64,000 bases of DNA from Silene latifolia. Taxonomy: Eukaryota; Streptophyta; Magnoliopsida; Caryophyllales; Caryophyllaceae. The stretch covers positions 194,125,325 through 194,189,324 of the forward strand of contig NC_133536.1 in assembly GCF_048544455.1 (NCBI RefSeq), written 5' to 3'. The notes beneath the pieces were generated by a model, which was given only the letters and a program-made list of their open reading frames with translations, was not told where the DNA came from and did not search any database. The first letter of the stretch is position 1; the number at the start of each line of letters is the position of its first letter. Shown here piece after piece: positions 22,211 through 33,363 of the stretch. Both the position numbers and the translations under genes were made by a program.

Positions 22211-24838
22211 GTTTATTACTTTCCATTAAACAAGGTCTTCAAAATGTTGTATTATTCACACATATATACTTTGAGCTCCCCCCCCCCCACACATAATATC
22301 CTCAAACAACGATCTTCTCCTCAATCACCAGCCTACACCATCGTCATCGCAGTCATCGTCATCATCGCCATTACCGCCGCCAGATCAATCCGGATTCTCC
22401 TCTTTAAAGAAGTAATAAACCCTCCTCTCTAGAGATTTGTGTGTTATTATAAGTATGCATTGTTATTATTTGTTTATTAATTTCTGCTTTAGATATGGTC
22501 GAAAAGCGGAAAAGAAACGATGGAAATGCCACAGGTGATGACTCAGGTGATGAGAATTATTTGCAACACACTGCGGGTCGAATGCGCCACAGGGTTTACC
22601 TAGAAGCAATAAATTAAAAGATACCTAATCCTTTACAATGGGATAAAGATATGGAGCTGCCATATGGTGAGAATGCCGGGTATTTTGCGAGTTGGATTGG
22701 CTGTTGTGTAAGACAGTATGTACCTCTCGGTACGCCGCGTATTAGTGAATTGAGTAAAATACGGAACACCATGCTAATAAACAGAATAAAGGTATGTATA
22801 TACAATAATAAATGCTTTAGCTGAAATTACGTTACTACTTGATATGTGTATTGACCAAAACACTTATACCAACTATGCTCATCATATATGCAGTTAGCTT
22901 ACGTTGTCCCCGAAAAGTATGATAAGTACCTAAAAAAAAGACAGGGGAAGCCCTCAGATCTTGGAAGTTAAAGATTGCTGAGAACCACTTGTTCAACAAG
23001 GAAACCAGGGAGATGAACAAGAAACCACCAAAAAATAAGTATCCGTATATCAGTCCGGACCATTGGGATATCTATATCGCTTATAGGGAGTCTGACGAGT
23101 TTAAGGTAACTTAATAATAATAAGTATGGAAGTATACTTAGTTTAGTGTTTGGTCATGCTTAAGTTTCTTGATACAATTTATTTGATGAAGGCTATGAGT
23201 GAGAGGAACAAGGCGAACATTTCAAAGAAAAAGACCGTCTTTTACGGCTTCCGAGGTGGTTATAGATTGATTAAGACAAAAATTGTAAGTACGTAATTCT
23301 TATAATATTAGCTAGACTATTAGGTGTTTTAGTCGGATGTTATATATGTTCATAGTAATCATACATATTTTGAGAGGATATCAATGTGATGAATGAATTG
23401 TAGGCAAAGCTTGGAAAATTCAGTCGTCACGACGCTTGGGTGGAAGGAAACTGAATATGATAAGGACATCAAAGAGAAAATTGTAAGTTTGACTTAATAT
23501 GTCACTCCTACGGCAAACTGGTGGTCGGAGTTATATAATTTTGAGTTTATATAAAATTTAGTTGCTTAATAGTTTTATGTGTATGTAGAGGATCTGTGAG
23601 AAGGAGGTACAGGAAGGAAAATGGAAGCCTCAAGGACGTGATGGCATTCTTGCTACGGCAATCGGCAAAGCAGAGCATCCAGGTCATGTGAGAGGGGTAT
23701 TGACGCATGTTGGTATCACTAAGTATTTTGTGAAAACTACTTGAAGGATTATGAGTGGTGATGATTCCAAGAAGGTAGCCGTATAGATATTGTATTTGAA
23801 CAAACATAATTTGTAACTATATATGCTGACATTAATTTCTACTACACAGTTACAGAAAATAGCCAGGTTAATGCTGAGAATGTTGGAAACTGGGGAAAAG
23901 CAATCAGAAAAAGAGTTGGATATGGTTCAAGAAGTCATAAAGGAAGCGGATGAGGAGGAGGAGGAGGAGGAGAAGAAGAAGGAGGAGGAAAAAGAGGTAA
24001 TAATGTTTATATCTTATATACAGTGTGTTATATGATTTGGAAAATCAGTACATGTTATATGGACAAGTGTTATGTCTTATAATTATTCATCTCAGTACAC
24101 GTTTTTTACTTATGAAATTTATTAAAGGTAGTGAATGTATATGTACTAATTGATTAAAGCTGTCGTGAAGGGTGATTGCAAGGTGGCTTGTCGTCTGTTC
24201 TATTTACAGGGGAAATATAAAGTTGTTGTTGCTAGGGGATATATGTTCAATTACGACTAGTTTCAACAAGTTAAGGTTCATGGTATACCCCTTCGTGACA
24301 AATGCAGGAAAGTGGAAGTGTCCCAATTATATAACAATGAGTATGGGGAAGTAAAAGTACCATTTCCTAATGAGCAGGTCACTTATTTGGAAGAAGCCCT
24401 AAACTCTTATGTGCAATGGCCTGACAACCTCATCAATGTTGTCATCCCCGAGGTACCTATATGCAGACGTTAATTATTTCTTGTTCTTTAAATATATTAG
24501 GGTACGAATATTAACATATCGTAAGTACTTTAATCTTTACATTTGCAGAAGTTAAGCAAAGCCATGATGCCAGCTAAAGCAATTATTACTATGTCAACGG
24601 ACAAGGTCACCGAAAGGACTACGTCTTCCCCAAAAACAAAACCACAGGACATACAATATAAGCCAGGTACGAAAGTTGTTGCAGTTAAGCCTGCTTATGA
24701 TTCTTATTATGAATCATGTGAATATAAGAAAAAAATGAAAACTACTTCGTTGAAGGCTTTGCACATACTGGCTGTAAAGAGGTCACCTAGAGGGGATGTA
24801 GTCATGATTAACATTGAAGAGGAAATTATGGGCGCAAC

Positions 24839-25272
24839 TAGACCTGGCAAAACGGGTCAACGGGCCGGGTCAATTCGGGTCGGGTTAGTTCGAGTTTCTC
24901 ATTGATTTCCGGTTAACTCGGGTCGGGATGGGTCATTTCGGATTTCGGGTCTGTTTCGGGTTTGTTGGTCGGGTCAGTTCCGGGTCAAGCGGGTCGGGTT
25001 ATTTCGGGTCGGGTCATTTTCGGGTCAATGAATAATAGATAAATTGTCATTTTAAGTCTTTTTGGTTCAATTAGAGTTATATTTTGTCGGGTCATTTTCG
25101 GGTTTGGTGGTTTCAGATTGGGTCATTTTCGGGTCAGGCCAGTTCGGGTCAAGAAAGCTCGGGTTATGTTCGAGTCGGGTCGGGTCAACTCGGGTTTTCG
25201 GGTCACATTCGGGTGATGTAGTTCAGGTCACTTCGGGTCTCGGGTCAGCCTTTTCGAGTCGGGCCAGGTCTA
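24839..25272. mobile_element. hAT-type MITE rich in CGGGTC
   Basis: 434 bp with perfect 10-bp terminal inverted repeats TAGACCTGGC/GCCAGGTCTA and an 8-bp duplication (ggcgcaac 24831-24838, ggcgcagc 25273-25280, one mismatch). The interior is dozens of variants of gggtcgggt/ttcgggtc. It encodes nothing and splits an exon of the TNPA/Ulp1 gene; the coding sense continues immediately after it. The 8-bp duplication indicates hAT-type mobilisation. Confidence 0.85.
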
Positions 25273-25885
25273 GGCGCAGCTGATATAGCCGTACTGGACC
25301 CGAAGCAACTGATGGAATTTGTCGACCTTGACAATTTAAATGTTGTTCACATTTTGATTTGGATGAAGTAGGTTTTATTAATAAAACTATTTAGTCATTT
25401 CCATTTACGAATAATGATGTTTGTTTAAATTATCAATTGCAATAACCTTCTTCGTTCCATGTGGCATAATAGGTACCTGAATAATTAGTTCGTTGAGTGG
25501 AAGGTCTCAATTCACACCTACGGATTCTTGAGTCCTAAGGCGTTCTCTGTGCACAGAATTTCATACGAAGAACAAATCAATAGTATCGCTCGTCGGTTGA
25601 TGTCGACCAAATAACTATGGCTTGCCCTCTACAATGAGAATATGTATGTATAGTACGTGATTATTGTAATGAATCATGGTTCTGTAAATTTATTATTAAC
25701 ATGCTTACATGCGTGTAAATGAACTAACAGTTCAACGCCCCAAATTGAATAGGAAGCATTGTGTAACACCCCGACCCAAACCTAGGGTCGGGAGCAGTCA
25801 CTCACAGTAGCTCGCCAGGCTGTGTACATGGCCCACAGATCTACACGGGTCCTTTTTAGCGCATTTTATCCACACTCATGCGCAT

Positions 25886-25949
25886 CCCGGGAACCTTCCC
25901 AGGAGGTCATCCATCCTAAGACTACTCTCACTCAAGCACGCTTAACTGT
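25886..25949 (-). other. 5S-rRNA-like segment of the Cassandra LTR
   Basis: The minus strand reads cagttaagcgtgcttgagtg, then gagagtagtcttaggatgga and tgacctcctgggaag. This is the conserved central and 3' part of plant 5S rRNA with several substitutions; the upstream agaactct continues across the Athila insertion at 33369-33376. It covers the internal control region of pol III 5S genes. It is not a functional 5S gene: it is split and mutated. Confidence 0.85.
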
Positions 25950-27522
25950 TGATAGGCTTGTCGTGCACCTATGCAAAGATAAATTCCCTAAACACAAACA
26001 AATGTAGTAATAGGGGTCGAACCACAAGGAAACGGGAATTACGTCGTGAATTGCTATGGGTGGATTTTTATCAAGGTCGACTTCGATTTTTGGTTTGGTT
26101 TGTTTGTTTGATGATTAATAGAAATTATGATATAAATAATATGATTAAAAAGGAGTCTAAAGGGTTCGGGTCACACATGCAAGGGTAAACATATGATCGT
26201 GATAAATTCGGTACTAATAACATTGTCAATTGCTTAAGTTTAGAGACACCCACCTTACGGTTAGTGTCAACCATAGACCAGGTCCTAGAGAAACTCTCGT
26301 CCACGACTAGGTCGTCCTACTATACATGCTTAGTCTAATTCAATTCCGTGCCTCTCGACTTAGTGAACGAATGAACAAACTTAATCAATTGAATAAGGCA
26401 TTAAACAAAGATTAAACATTGTGTCACAAGCATGTGATAGAAGCAATATGAACAAATATTATTATTAACCTATTTTATCATGTTATATACTTGATTTTTG
26501 CATGGCTCCCCTAGCCTTTAGACTAGGAAATTTAGCTACTCATACTAAAATGTAAATTGCAAACTAAATTGTAAGAAATGTTAAACATGGTTGTATGATT
26601 TATATAAATTAGATGATATAACATGTGAAAGGAACAATGCTAATATAAAATGAAATACTTGATTATAAACTATGTGGTAACTAAAATAGTAATGTAAAAT
26701 TGCAAACTTAGAATTAGAAATACCTTAAGGGAAGAGAACTTATATGGAAGAATAAATAACAATAACCAAATGCTTGAATATCAAATGCTTGAACAATAAC
26801 TTGAAGTACAAAATGTTGAAAGATTAACTAATGGAATGCTTAACAATTTGTAAACTAAAATGAGAAAACTAATGAGACAAATTATAATGCTTGAGGCTAT
26901 TGTAAGTAAACTTGGACGTAAAAATGAGATGCCTAAAACTTTGGAATACCTCTCCTATTTATAGGAGAGGAAGGGGAAACGTAAACAATCAAGAGGGATG
27001 CAACCCTGATCGGGGTTGGGTGGCCCCGATCGGGGTCGTGTGTTTCCGGGTATTTTCCACTTAATTCCCCACTTAATTGATGAGGAATCCTAAGAACGTC
27101 ATTAATGACCCTTAATGCACCCGGGTAAATGCTTCATCTATCATCTTTAGAGCTCCCAAAAAGTATCCTAAGCATGTTGGAATCTTATGTTTTCCACCTT
27201 GACTTGGACTTGAACATTGGGCTTTGACTTTGATTGTTGGCAACATTTACATAACACATATTGATCCATCAATTTCTCCATGCAAAACCCATTCCAATGC
27301 TCCATGCGTAGTCCAACACTTGGTTTTATTTAGCTTAGTGAACTTAGTGTACAAAATGATAGGAAAAATGCTTCAAATGCTTAGATTCCTACAAAAACAT
27401 AACAAACACAACAATACACCTAGAACACAAGATTAGCTCAAAAATATACTAATTAAAGTATGATAATCAATAGAAACCGAGCTAAAATGAGGGGTAAAAG
27501 TGTATATAAAATGAACATATCA
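25950..27522 (-). repeat. 3' LTR of second Athila-type element
   Basis: 1573 bp. On the minus strand a TATA box TATAAATA (complement of 26956-26963) sits inside a small inverted repeat (ctcctatttataggag). Two GATCGGGG palindromes lie 40-80 bp upstream of it (27004-27016 and 27023-27036). No coding sequence. Confidence 0.92.
26956..27036 (-). promoter_or_regulatory. U3 promoter: TATA box and CCCCGATCGGGG palindromes
   Basis: TATAAATA on the minus strand (26956-26963), preceded by cccTgatcgggg (one mismatch) and a perfect ccccgatcgggg palindrome. The right LTR has two perfect copies (about 32847-32880). The layout parallels the GACGGGCG array of the first Athila family, with an unrelated motif. 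Regulatory role inferred. Confidence 0.5.
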
Positions 27523-29401
27523 AACTCCCCCAAGCTAAACCCTTGCTTGTCCTCAAGCAAGAAACCAAATCCCATCTATTGCAATATCCAAACAAGCTAA
27601 GCATAATGATTTAAAAACCCGAAACAACATGGGCAAGGAATAAAGCAAGACATGGATGAGATTTACACGACGGCGTAGCATAGAAAACTTTGAATGAACC
27701 TTTAAGCTCTTGCATGATCTTTTGACTTATGGACTCTCACGGGGCACTCAAACTCTTTTATATGTGAAAGGACAATTTTGTGAATGAACACTCAACTATC
27801 CTCGACTTATAACAATGTGCCCGCAATCTAATATGGTAAATATGTCAAAACTAGCAAGCAAAGACAATCAAATGTAAGCATGATGAAGAAGCCAAATGGG
27901 TAGGAAGAAGGCAAATAAACATGCGTAAGAAGGGGGAACAAAAGAGTTATGGTAATGTGGAGCTAAGTCAAGCTAGCAACTACCAAAATGCAAGGATGCT
28001 CAATCCCAATTCTAACCCAATTTTGCAATTCAAACCATAAGAAAATTCTCCAAAATAAAATGAATAATGCTTGAGAATTTCGCACATATTTTCTTCTTCT
28101 TCTCTTTTTTTTTTCTTTTTCAATGCTTACTTTTTTTTCATGCTTTTTCTCATTCATTCATTTTTTCTTTCTTCATTCTCATTTTTTCCACTTTTTTCTT
28201 TCTTTCATTTTTTCCTTTTTGAGCATTAAGATCAAGCTCACATGACTTCAAACAATAAAACATATCCCAATGAGCACCCAAACACTAGCCAACTAAGCTA
28301 CTAGCTCAACAAGGGTAGGCAATTTTAATGGTGTAGCTAAGGATAAATTTTGTGAAGGGGTCAAAAAGGCTAAAATATCATGTGAATGGCTCCAAAATGC
28401 TATAACAAATGAATGCATACTAACCAAGAGATGACATGAGAACCATACTTGTGCGTTTTGATGTAACACACATTATAAGGAGACACCTACACTCACCTAA
28501 GTGAGACCAAATAAAGATGAAATGGCCTTCAAGGAGGTTCTACCTTACCAATTTTGTAGCTTGCCAAAAGTCAAGATCAAGCCGATTCGGTTCATTCTCC
28601 ATCTCCCACCTACTATGTCAAGATATCCCCATGTAGCTAATATCCCATCATTAAAGAATAAATCATTAGTAAAAAGCCAATACTAGGATAAGCAAAGGGG
28701 AAAGTAGGCTAAAAGCAAGCACAAAGCAAAAATTTCTCTCAAAAATTTTCAAATTTTCTACACTACATGCAAACTACACTATATGAAAATGCAATCTCCC
28801 CCCAAGCTAAACATCACATTGTCCTCAATGTGCCAACTAATCAAATCACCCAATCAATCCATAAAATGGCTCAAAGCACAAAACAAGAAGGACTAGAGGT
28901 TATGTTTAATGGGTTGCAAGATCTAAACTAAAATGCAAAGCAATGAAAAACTTACTCAACTTGCTAGCCTCCCCCAAGCTAGCATGAACTCGGGGGATGG
29001 AGATGTTTCCTTGTAATCCGTATAAAGCAAAGGCCAGGAAGTCACAGAATCATGACCCCGATCGGGGCTGGCAACCCCGATCGGGGTTGACCTCCTCCTC
29101 GGGTTTTGACTCTTTTCCGTATTTGATTTTAATTCCTTCTCGTTTCTCGAAAACCACGTCCCCGAACGGGGATCTTGCATTGGGGCTGCGTGCCAGATTC
29201 TCTTCCAATTCTTCTTCCTTCATTTTCACCTAAAAATCACAAAAAGAAACATCGTCTAGTCTAGTATTTTATTTCTAAACTACGAAAAACAATAAATTGC
29301 AGAAAATTAAAAACAAAAACAAATAAAAGCTATAAAAAGCTTGGGTTGCCTCCCAAGAAGCGCTGGTTTAACGTCCCGCACGACGTAAGAAGCTAATTGA
29401 C
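27523..29401 (-). other. 3' non-coding internal region of second Athila-type element
   Basis: About 1.9 kb without convincing ORFs. Notable contents: a T/C-rich stretch (28090-28220); a segment at 28490-28690 shared with the third element (35820-36010); two perfect CCCCGATCGGGG palindromes (29056-29067, 29075-29086) and ccccgaacgggg (29160-29171); and a stem-loop cttgggttgcctcccaag (29340-29357) also present at 36748-36765. Confidence 0.65.
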
Positions 29402-31632
29402 TCAAGTTTTGTTCTTGAGCTTGCCACCAACCAAGCTCCATGTCATAGCTCCTTTAGCATTCCGCAACCATTTGAAATTTTTCAAATAAAATTTCCCTTT
29501 CTTCTTTTTGGCACTCTTAGCAATAGTGCCCTTAGCATCGTCACCTACAAAGCAAACAACACCCATATCGTCCACCAACGGATCTATCAGTAAGGATTCA
29601 AGCGTAGTAGAGGCATAAGAAGAGTCCACAGTGCTAAATAAATAACAAGACTCTTGTAACATTGGGCTTCTAATGGTGTTGTTTTTGCTAAAGGAGACCC
29701 GGTCATCACCCACCTCCAACGTCAACCTCCCATTTTTCACATCGCACCCGCGGTGCGTAAAAATGGCCTACCCAATATAATTGGGGTTTGTGAGTCCTCG
29801 GCCATATCAAGTATGAGGAAGTCAACGGGTATGAAAAACTTGCCAACTTTGACGGGTACATCTTCTAAGACACCTAAAGGTCGCTTTAAAGAACGGTCCG
29901 CCATTTGCAATGTGATACTTGTGCATTTTAAAGCACCCATGTTAAGTTTTTCACAAAGGGAATAGGGCATGACACTCACACTAGCACCTAGGTCGTAAAG
30001 GGCCTTATCATTGGTATATGTGCCTATAGTGCAAGGAATAGAATAGCTACCGGGGTCCTTAAGTTTCGGGGGAGACTTATTTTGTAAGAGTGCACTACAC
30101 TCTTCGGTGAAAGCAATGGTCTCAACCTCATTGAAGGATCGCTTCTTTGAGAGAATTTCCTTCATAAACTTTGCATAAGAAGGGACTTTGGTAAGAAATT
30201 CCATAAATGGGATGGTGACTTGCAAATTCTTACAAACTTCCAAAAATTTAGCAAACTTACCTTCCTCCTTGTGCTTTGCTAGACGATGGGGAAATGGTAC
30301 TTGAACAACTTCATTTGGAGGAGCATCCTCCACATCTTTCTCATTCTCATTGTCATTGGGAACACTCACCTTCCTTGAAACGACATCACTCTCCTTAGCA
30401 TTGGGAGAGACTTCTTCAACAACCACCTCATTGCTTTCTTTGGGCATAGGGGACTCAACATTCTTGGCATCAAGCTTGCTCTTCCTCTTTAGCATCAACA
30501 ACCGATGGGGAAATGGTACACGGTCCCTACAAGAGGCTCTTCACTAGCCTTCTTTTTTGTCATCTCCCCCGAGCTTGGCATTTTTAACAACCACCTCTTC
30601 ATCCAAAGTCATGGATGACCCATCATAATTTGTACTACTTCTCAAGGAGATAGAATTGACGGTCTCGTGTGGTGGGTTACCTTGAGGAGGTAGTTGACCG
30701 TTTTTCCTTTGAGATTTAGAAGCGGCTAATTGAGCCACTTGTTGTTCCAACATCTTGACCGTGGCACTATGAGCTTGATCATTCTTTTGAATTTGAGCTA
30801 ATAGTTCCCTTTGCATTTGGACTATCATACCCTCTAGCTTACCACCTCCTTGATTGTTTTGTTGGACATTTTGTGGTGGATTTTGTTGGTAATTGTTTTG
30901 TGGGGGCCTTTGTTGATTTTGATACCCCGGTGGAGGGATATACTTTTGTTGTTGAGGGACATAGGCATTTTTTTGTGGTGGGGGTTGAGGGTTGAGCACA
31001 TTGTTGCTAGTGTAAGACAAGTTCGGATGAAATTTTGTATTCGGGTTATAAGTATTGGAAAATGTACCCGGTGAATATGAACTTTGTCTAAAAGCTTGAA
31101 AAGCATTTACCTCTTCAATAGGAGCTCGGCAATGAGCGGCATAATGACCCGCACCTCCGCAACCATCACAAACAACGATTTGGGACATGACATTGAGTTG
31201 TTGAATAGAATCTTTAGCATCTCTTTCCGTCAATTGTTGTTGGAGTAAGGCAATTTGAGCTAGCAAAACGGAGTTGTTGGAAGATTCTTGTTTACCTTTG
31301 GATGGCACAACTAGGGAATTGACATATTGAGCATCATGGACTGACATAGATTCGATCATGGCATGAGCAAGGTCGGTGTCAATTTGATCAAACCGCCCAT
31401 TGTTGGCGGAATCAAGAATTCTTCGGGACTCGGCACAACATCCATTATAGAATGTTATTGCTAAAAACCAATAATCTAGCCCATGATGTGGGCATTGTCT
31501 TTGAAGCTCTTTGTACCTCTCCCAAGCCTCGTATAAGCTCTCAAGAGCTTGTTGACGGAATCCGGTGATTTGGCTCCTCAATGTTTGAGTTTTCTCCGAT
31601 GGAAAAAACTTTTGGTAGAAGGCTAGAGCCAA
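29402..31632 (-). pseudogene. gag-pro: Athila-type gag and protease, truncated and shifted
   Basis: The minus-strand frame from 31632 starts inside the capsid core (FYQKFFPSEKT, ITFYNGCCAESRR) and lacks the usual gag N-terminus: the sequence jumps from 31640 to leader-like DNA. A zinc knuckle CDGCGGAGHYAAHC and a P/Q/N-rich linker follow to 30544. A new frame (30501-29737) has the basic linker, the protease with a normal DLGAS motif (ALYDLGASVSVMPYS) and IILGRPFL. A third frame (29740-29402) holds a short K-rich tail. No polymerase follows. The protease motif is better kept than in the first element, but gag is incomplete, so the element depends on others. Confidence 0.85.
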
Positions 31633-31766
31633 AGTTTCCCAATTGGTGATTCACATGGCGGTGCGGTCAAGGCTAGAGCCAAAGTAATGGTCTTAAGGAA
31701 CAAGTGTTCCCCAAGACAAAGGAAAACAAGATAAAAATCGACAATTCAAAAGGCAATAAAACCGCT

Positions 31767-31784
31767 TCTCCGGCAACGGCGCCA
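31767..31784 (-). promoter_or_regulatory. Primer-binding site, tRNA-Asp
   Basis: Minus-strand TGGCGCCGTTGCCGGAGA, 5 nt from the LTR edge at 31790. It has one mismatch to the tRNA-Asp complement seen at 9773-9790. Confidence 0.88.
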
Positions 31785-31789
31785 AAATA

Positions 31790-33363
31790 TGATAGGCTTG
31801 TCGTGTACCTATGCAAAGATAAATTCCCTAAACACAAATAAATGTAGTAATAGGGGTTTAAATACAAGGAAACGTGAATTACGTCGTGAATTGCTATGGG
31901 TGGATTTTTATCAAGGTCGACTTCGATTTTTGGTTTGGTTTATTTGTTTGATGATTAATAGAAATTATGATATAAATTATATGATTAAAAGGGAGTCTAA
32001 AGGGTTCGGGTCACACATGCAAGGGTAAACATATGATCATGATAAATTCGGTACTAATGACATTGTCAATTGCTTTGGTTTAGAGACACCCACCTTACGG
32101 TATTAGTGTCAACCATAGAACGGGTCCTAGAGAAACTCTCGTCCATGACTAGGTCGTCCTACTATACATGCTTAGTCTAATTCAATTCCGTGCCTCTCGA
32201 CTTATAGAACGAATGAACAAACTTAATCAATTGAATAAGGCCTTAAACAAATATTAAACATTGTGGCACAAGCATGTGATAGAAGCAATATGAACAAATA
32301 TTATTATTAACCTATTTTATCATGTTATATACTTGATTTTTGCATGGCTCCCCTAGCCTTTAGACTAGGAAATTTAGCTACTCATACTAAAATGTAAATT
32401 GCAAACTAAATTGTAAGAAATGTTAAACATGGTTGTATGATTTATATAAACTAGATGATATAACATGTGAAAGGAACAATGCTAATATAAAATGAAATAC
32501 TTGATTATAAACTATGTGGTAACTAAAATAGTAATGTAAAACTGCAAACTTAGAATTAGAAATACCTTAAGGGAAGAGAACTTATATGGAAGAATAAATA
32601 ACAATAACCAAATGCTTGAATATCAAATGCTTAAACAATAACTTGAAGTACAAAATGTTGAAAGATTAACTAATGGAATGCTTAACAATTTGTAAACTAA
32701 AATGAGAAAACTAATGAGAGAAATTATAATGATTAAGGCTATTGTAAGTAAACTTGGACGTTAAAATGAGATGCCTAAAGCTTTGGAATACCTCTCCTAT
32801 TTATAGGGAGGAAGGGGAAACGTAAACAATCAAGAGGGATGCAACCCCGATCGGGGTTGGGTGGCCCCGATCGGGGTTGTGTGTTTCCGGGTATTTTACA
32901 CTTAATTCTCCACTTAATTGTTGAGGAATCCTAAGAACGTCATTAATGACCCTTAATGCACCCGGGTAAATGCTTCATCTATCATCTTTAGAGCTCCCAA
33001 AAAGTATCCTAAGCATGTTGGAATCTTATGTTTTTCCACCTTGACCTGGACTTGAACATTGGGCTTTGACTTTGATTGTTGGCAATATTTACAAAACACA
33101 TATTGATCCAATAATTTCTCCATGCAAAACCCATTCCAATGCTCCATGCTTAGTCTAACACTTGGTCTTGTTTAGCTTAGTGAACTTAGTGCTCAAAATG
33201 ATAGGAAAAAGCCTTCAAATGCTTAGATTCCTACAAAAACATAACAAACACAATAATACACCTAGAACACAAGATTAGCTCAAAAATATACTAATTAAAG
33301 TATGATAATCAATAGAACCCGAGCTAAAATGAGGGGTAAAGTGTATATAAAATGAACATATCA
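31790..33363 (-). repeat. 5' LTR of second Athila-type element
   Basis: 1574 bp partner of 25950-27522, with both CCCCGATCGGGG palindromes perfect (about 32847-32880). The TATA region reads cctatttatagggagg (about 32804-32819), so the surrounding inverted repeat is partly lost. Target duplication actgt follows. Confidence 0.92.

Larger units (their letters stand above)
25950..33363 (-). mobile_element. Second Athila-type element, gag-protease only
   Basis: LTRs 25950-27522 and 31790-33363 (TGATAGGCTTG...ACATATCA) with perfect duplication actgt (25945-25949, 33364-33368). The tRNA-Asp primer site lies at 31767-31784 on the minus strand. The internal 4.3 kb has a gag lacking its N-terminus and a protease, but no RT, RNase H, integrase or ORF1-like gene. 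LTR lengths differ by 1 bp and the sequences are very similar, so insertion was recent. It sits inside the 5S-like part of the Cassandra solo LTR, the deepest level of nesting here. Confidence 0.93.

Noticed and set aside
25886-25949. A functional 5S rRNA gene
   Set aside because: Only the central/3' portion is present, it is mutated, split by an insertion and sits in a Cassandra-like LTR.
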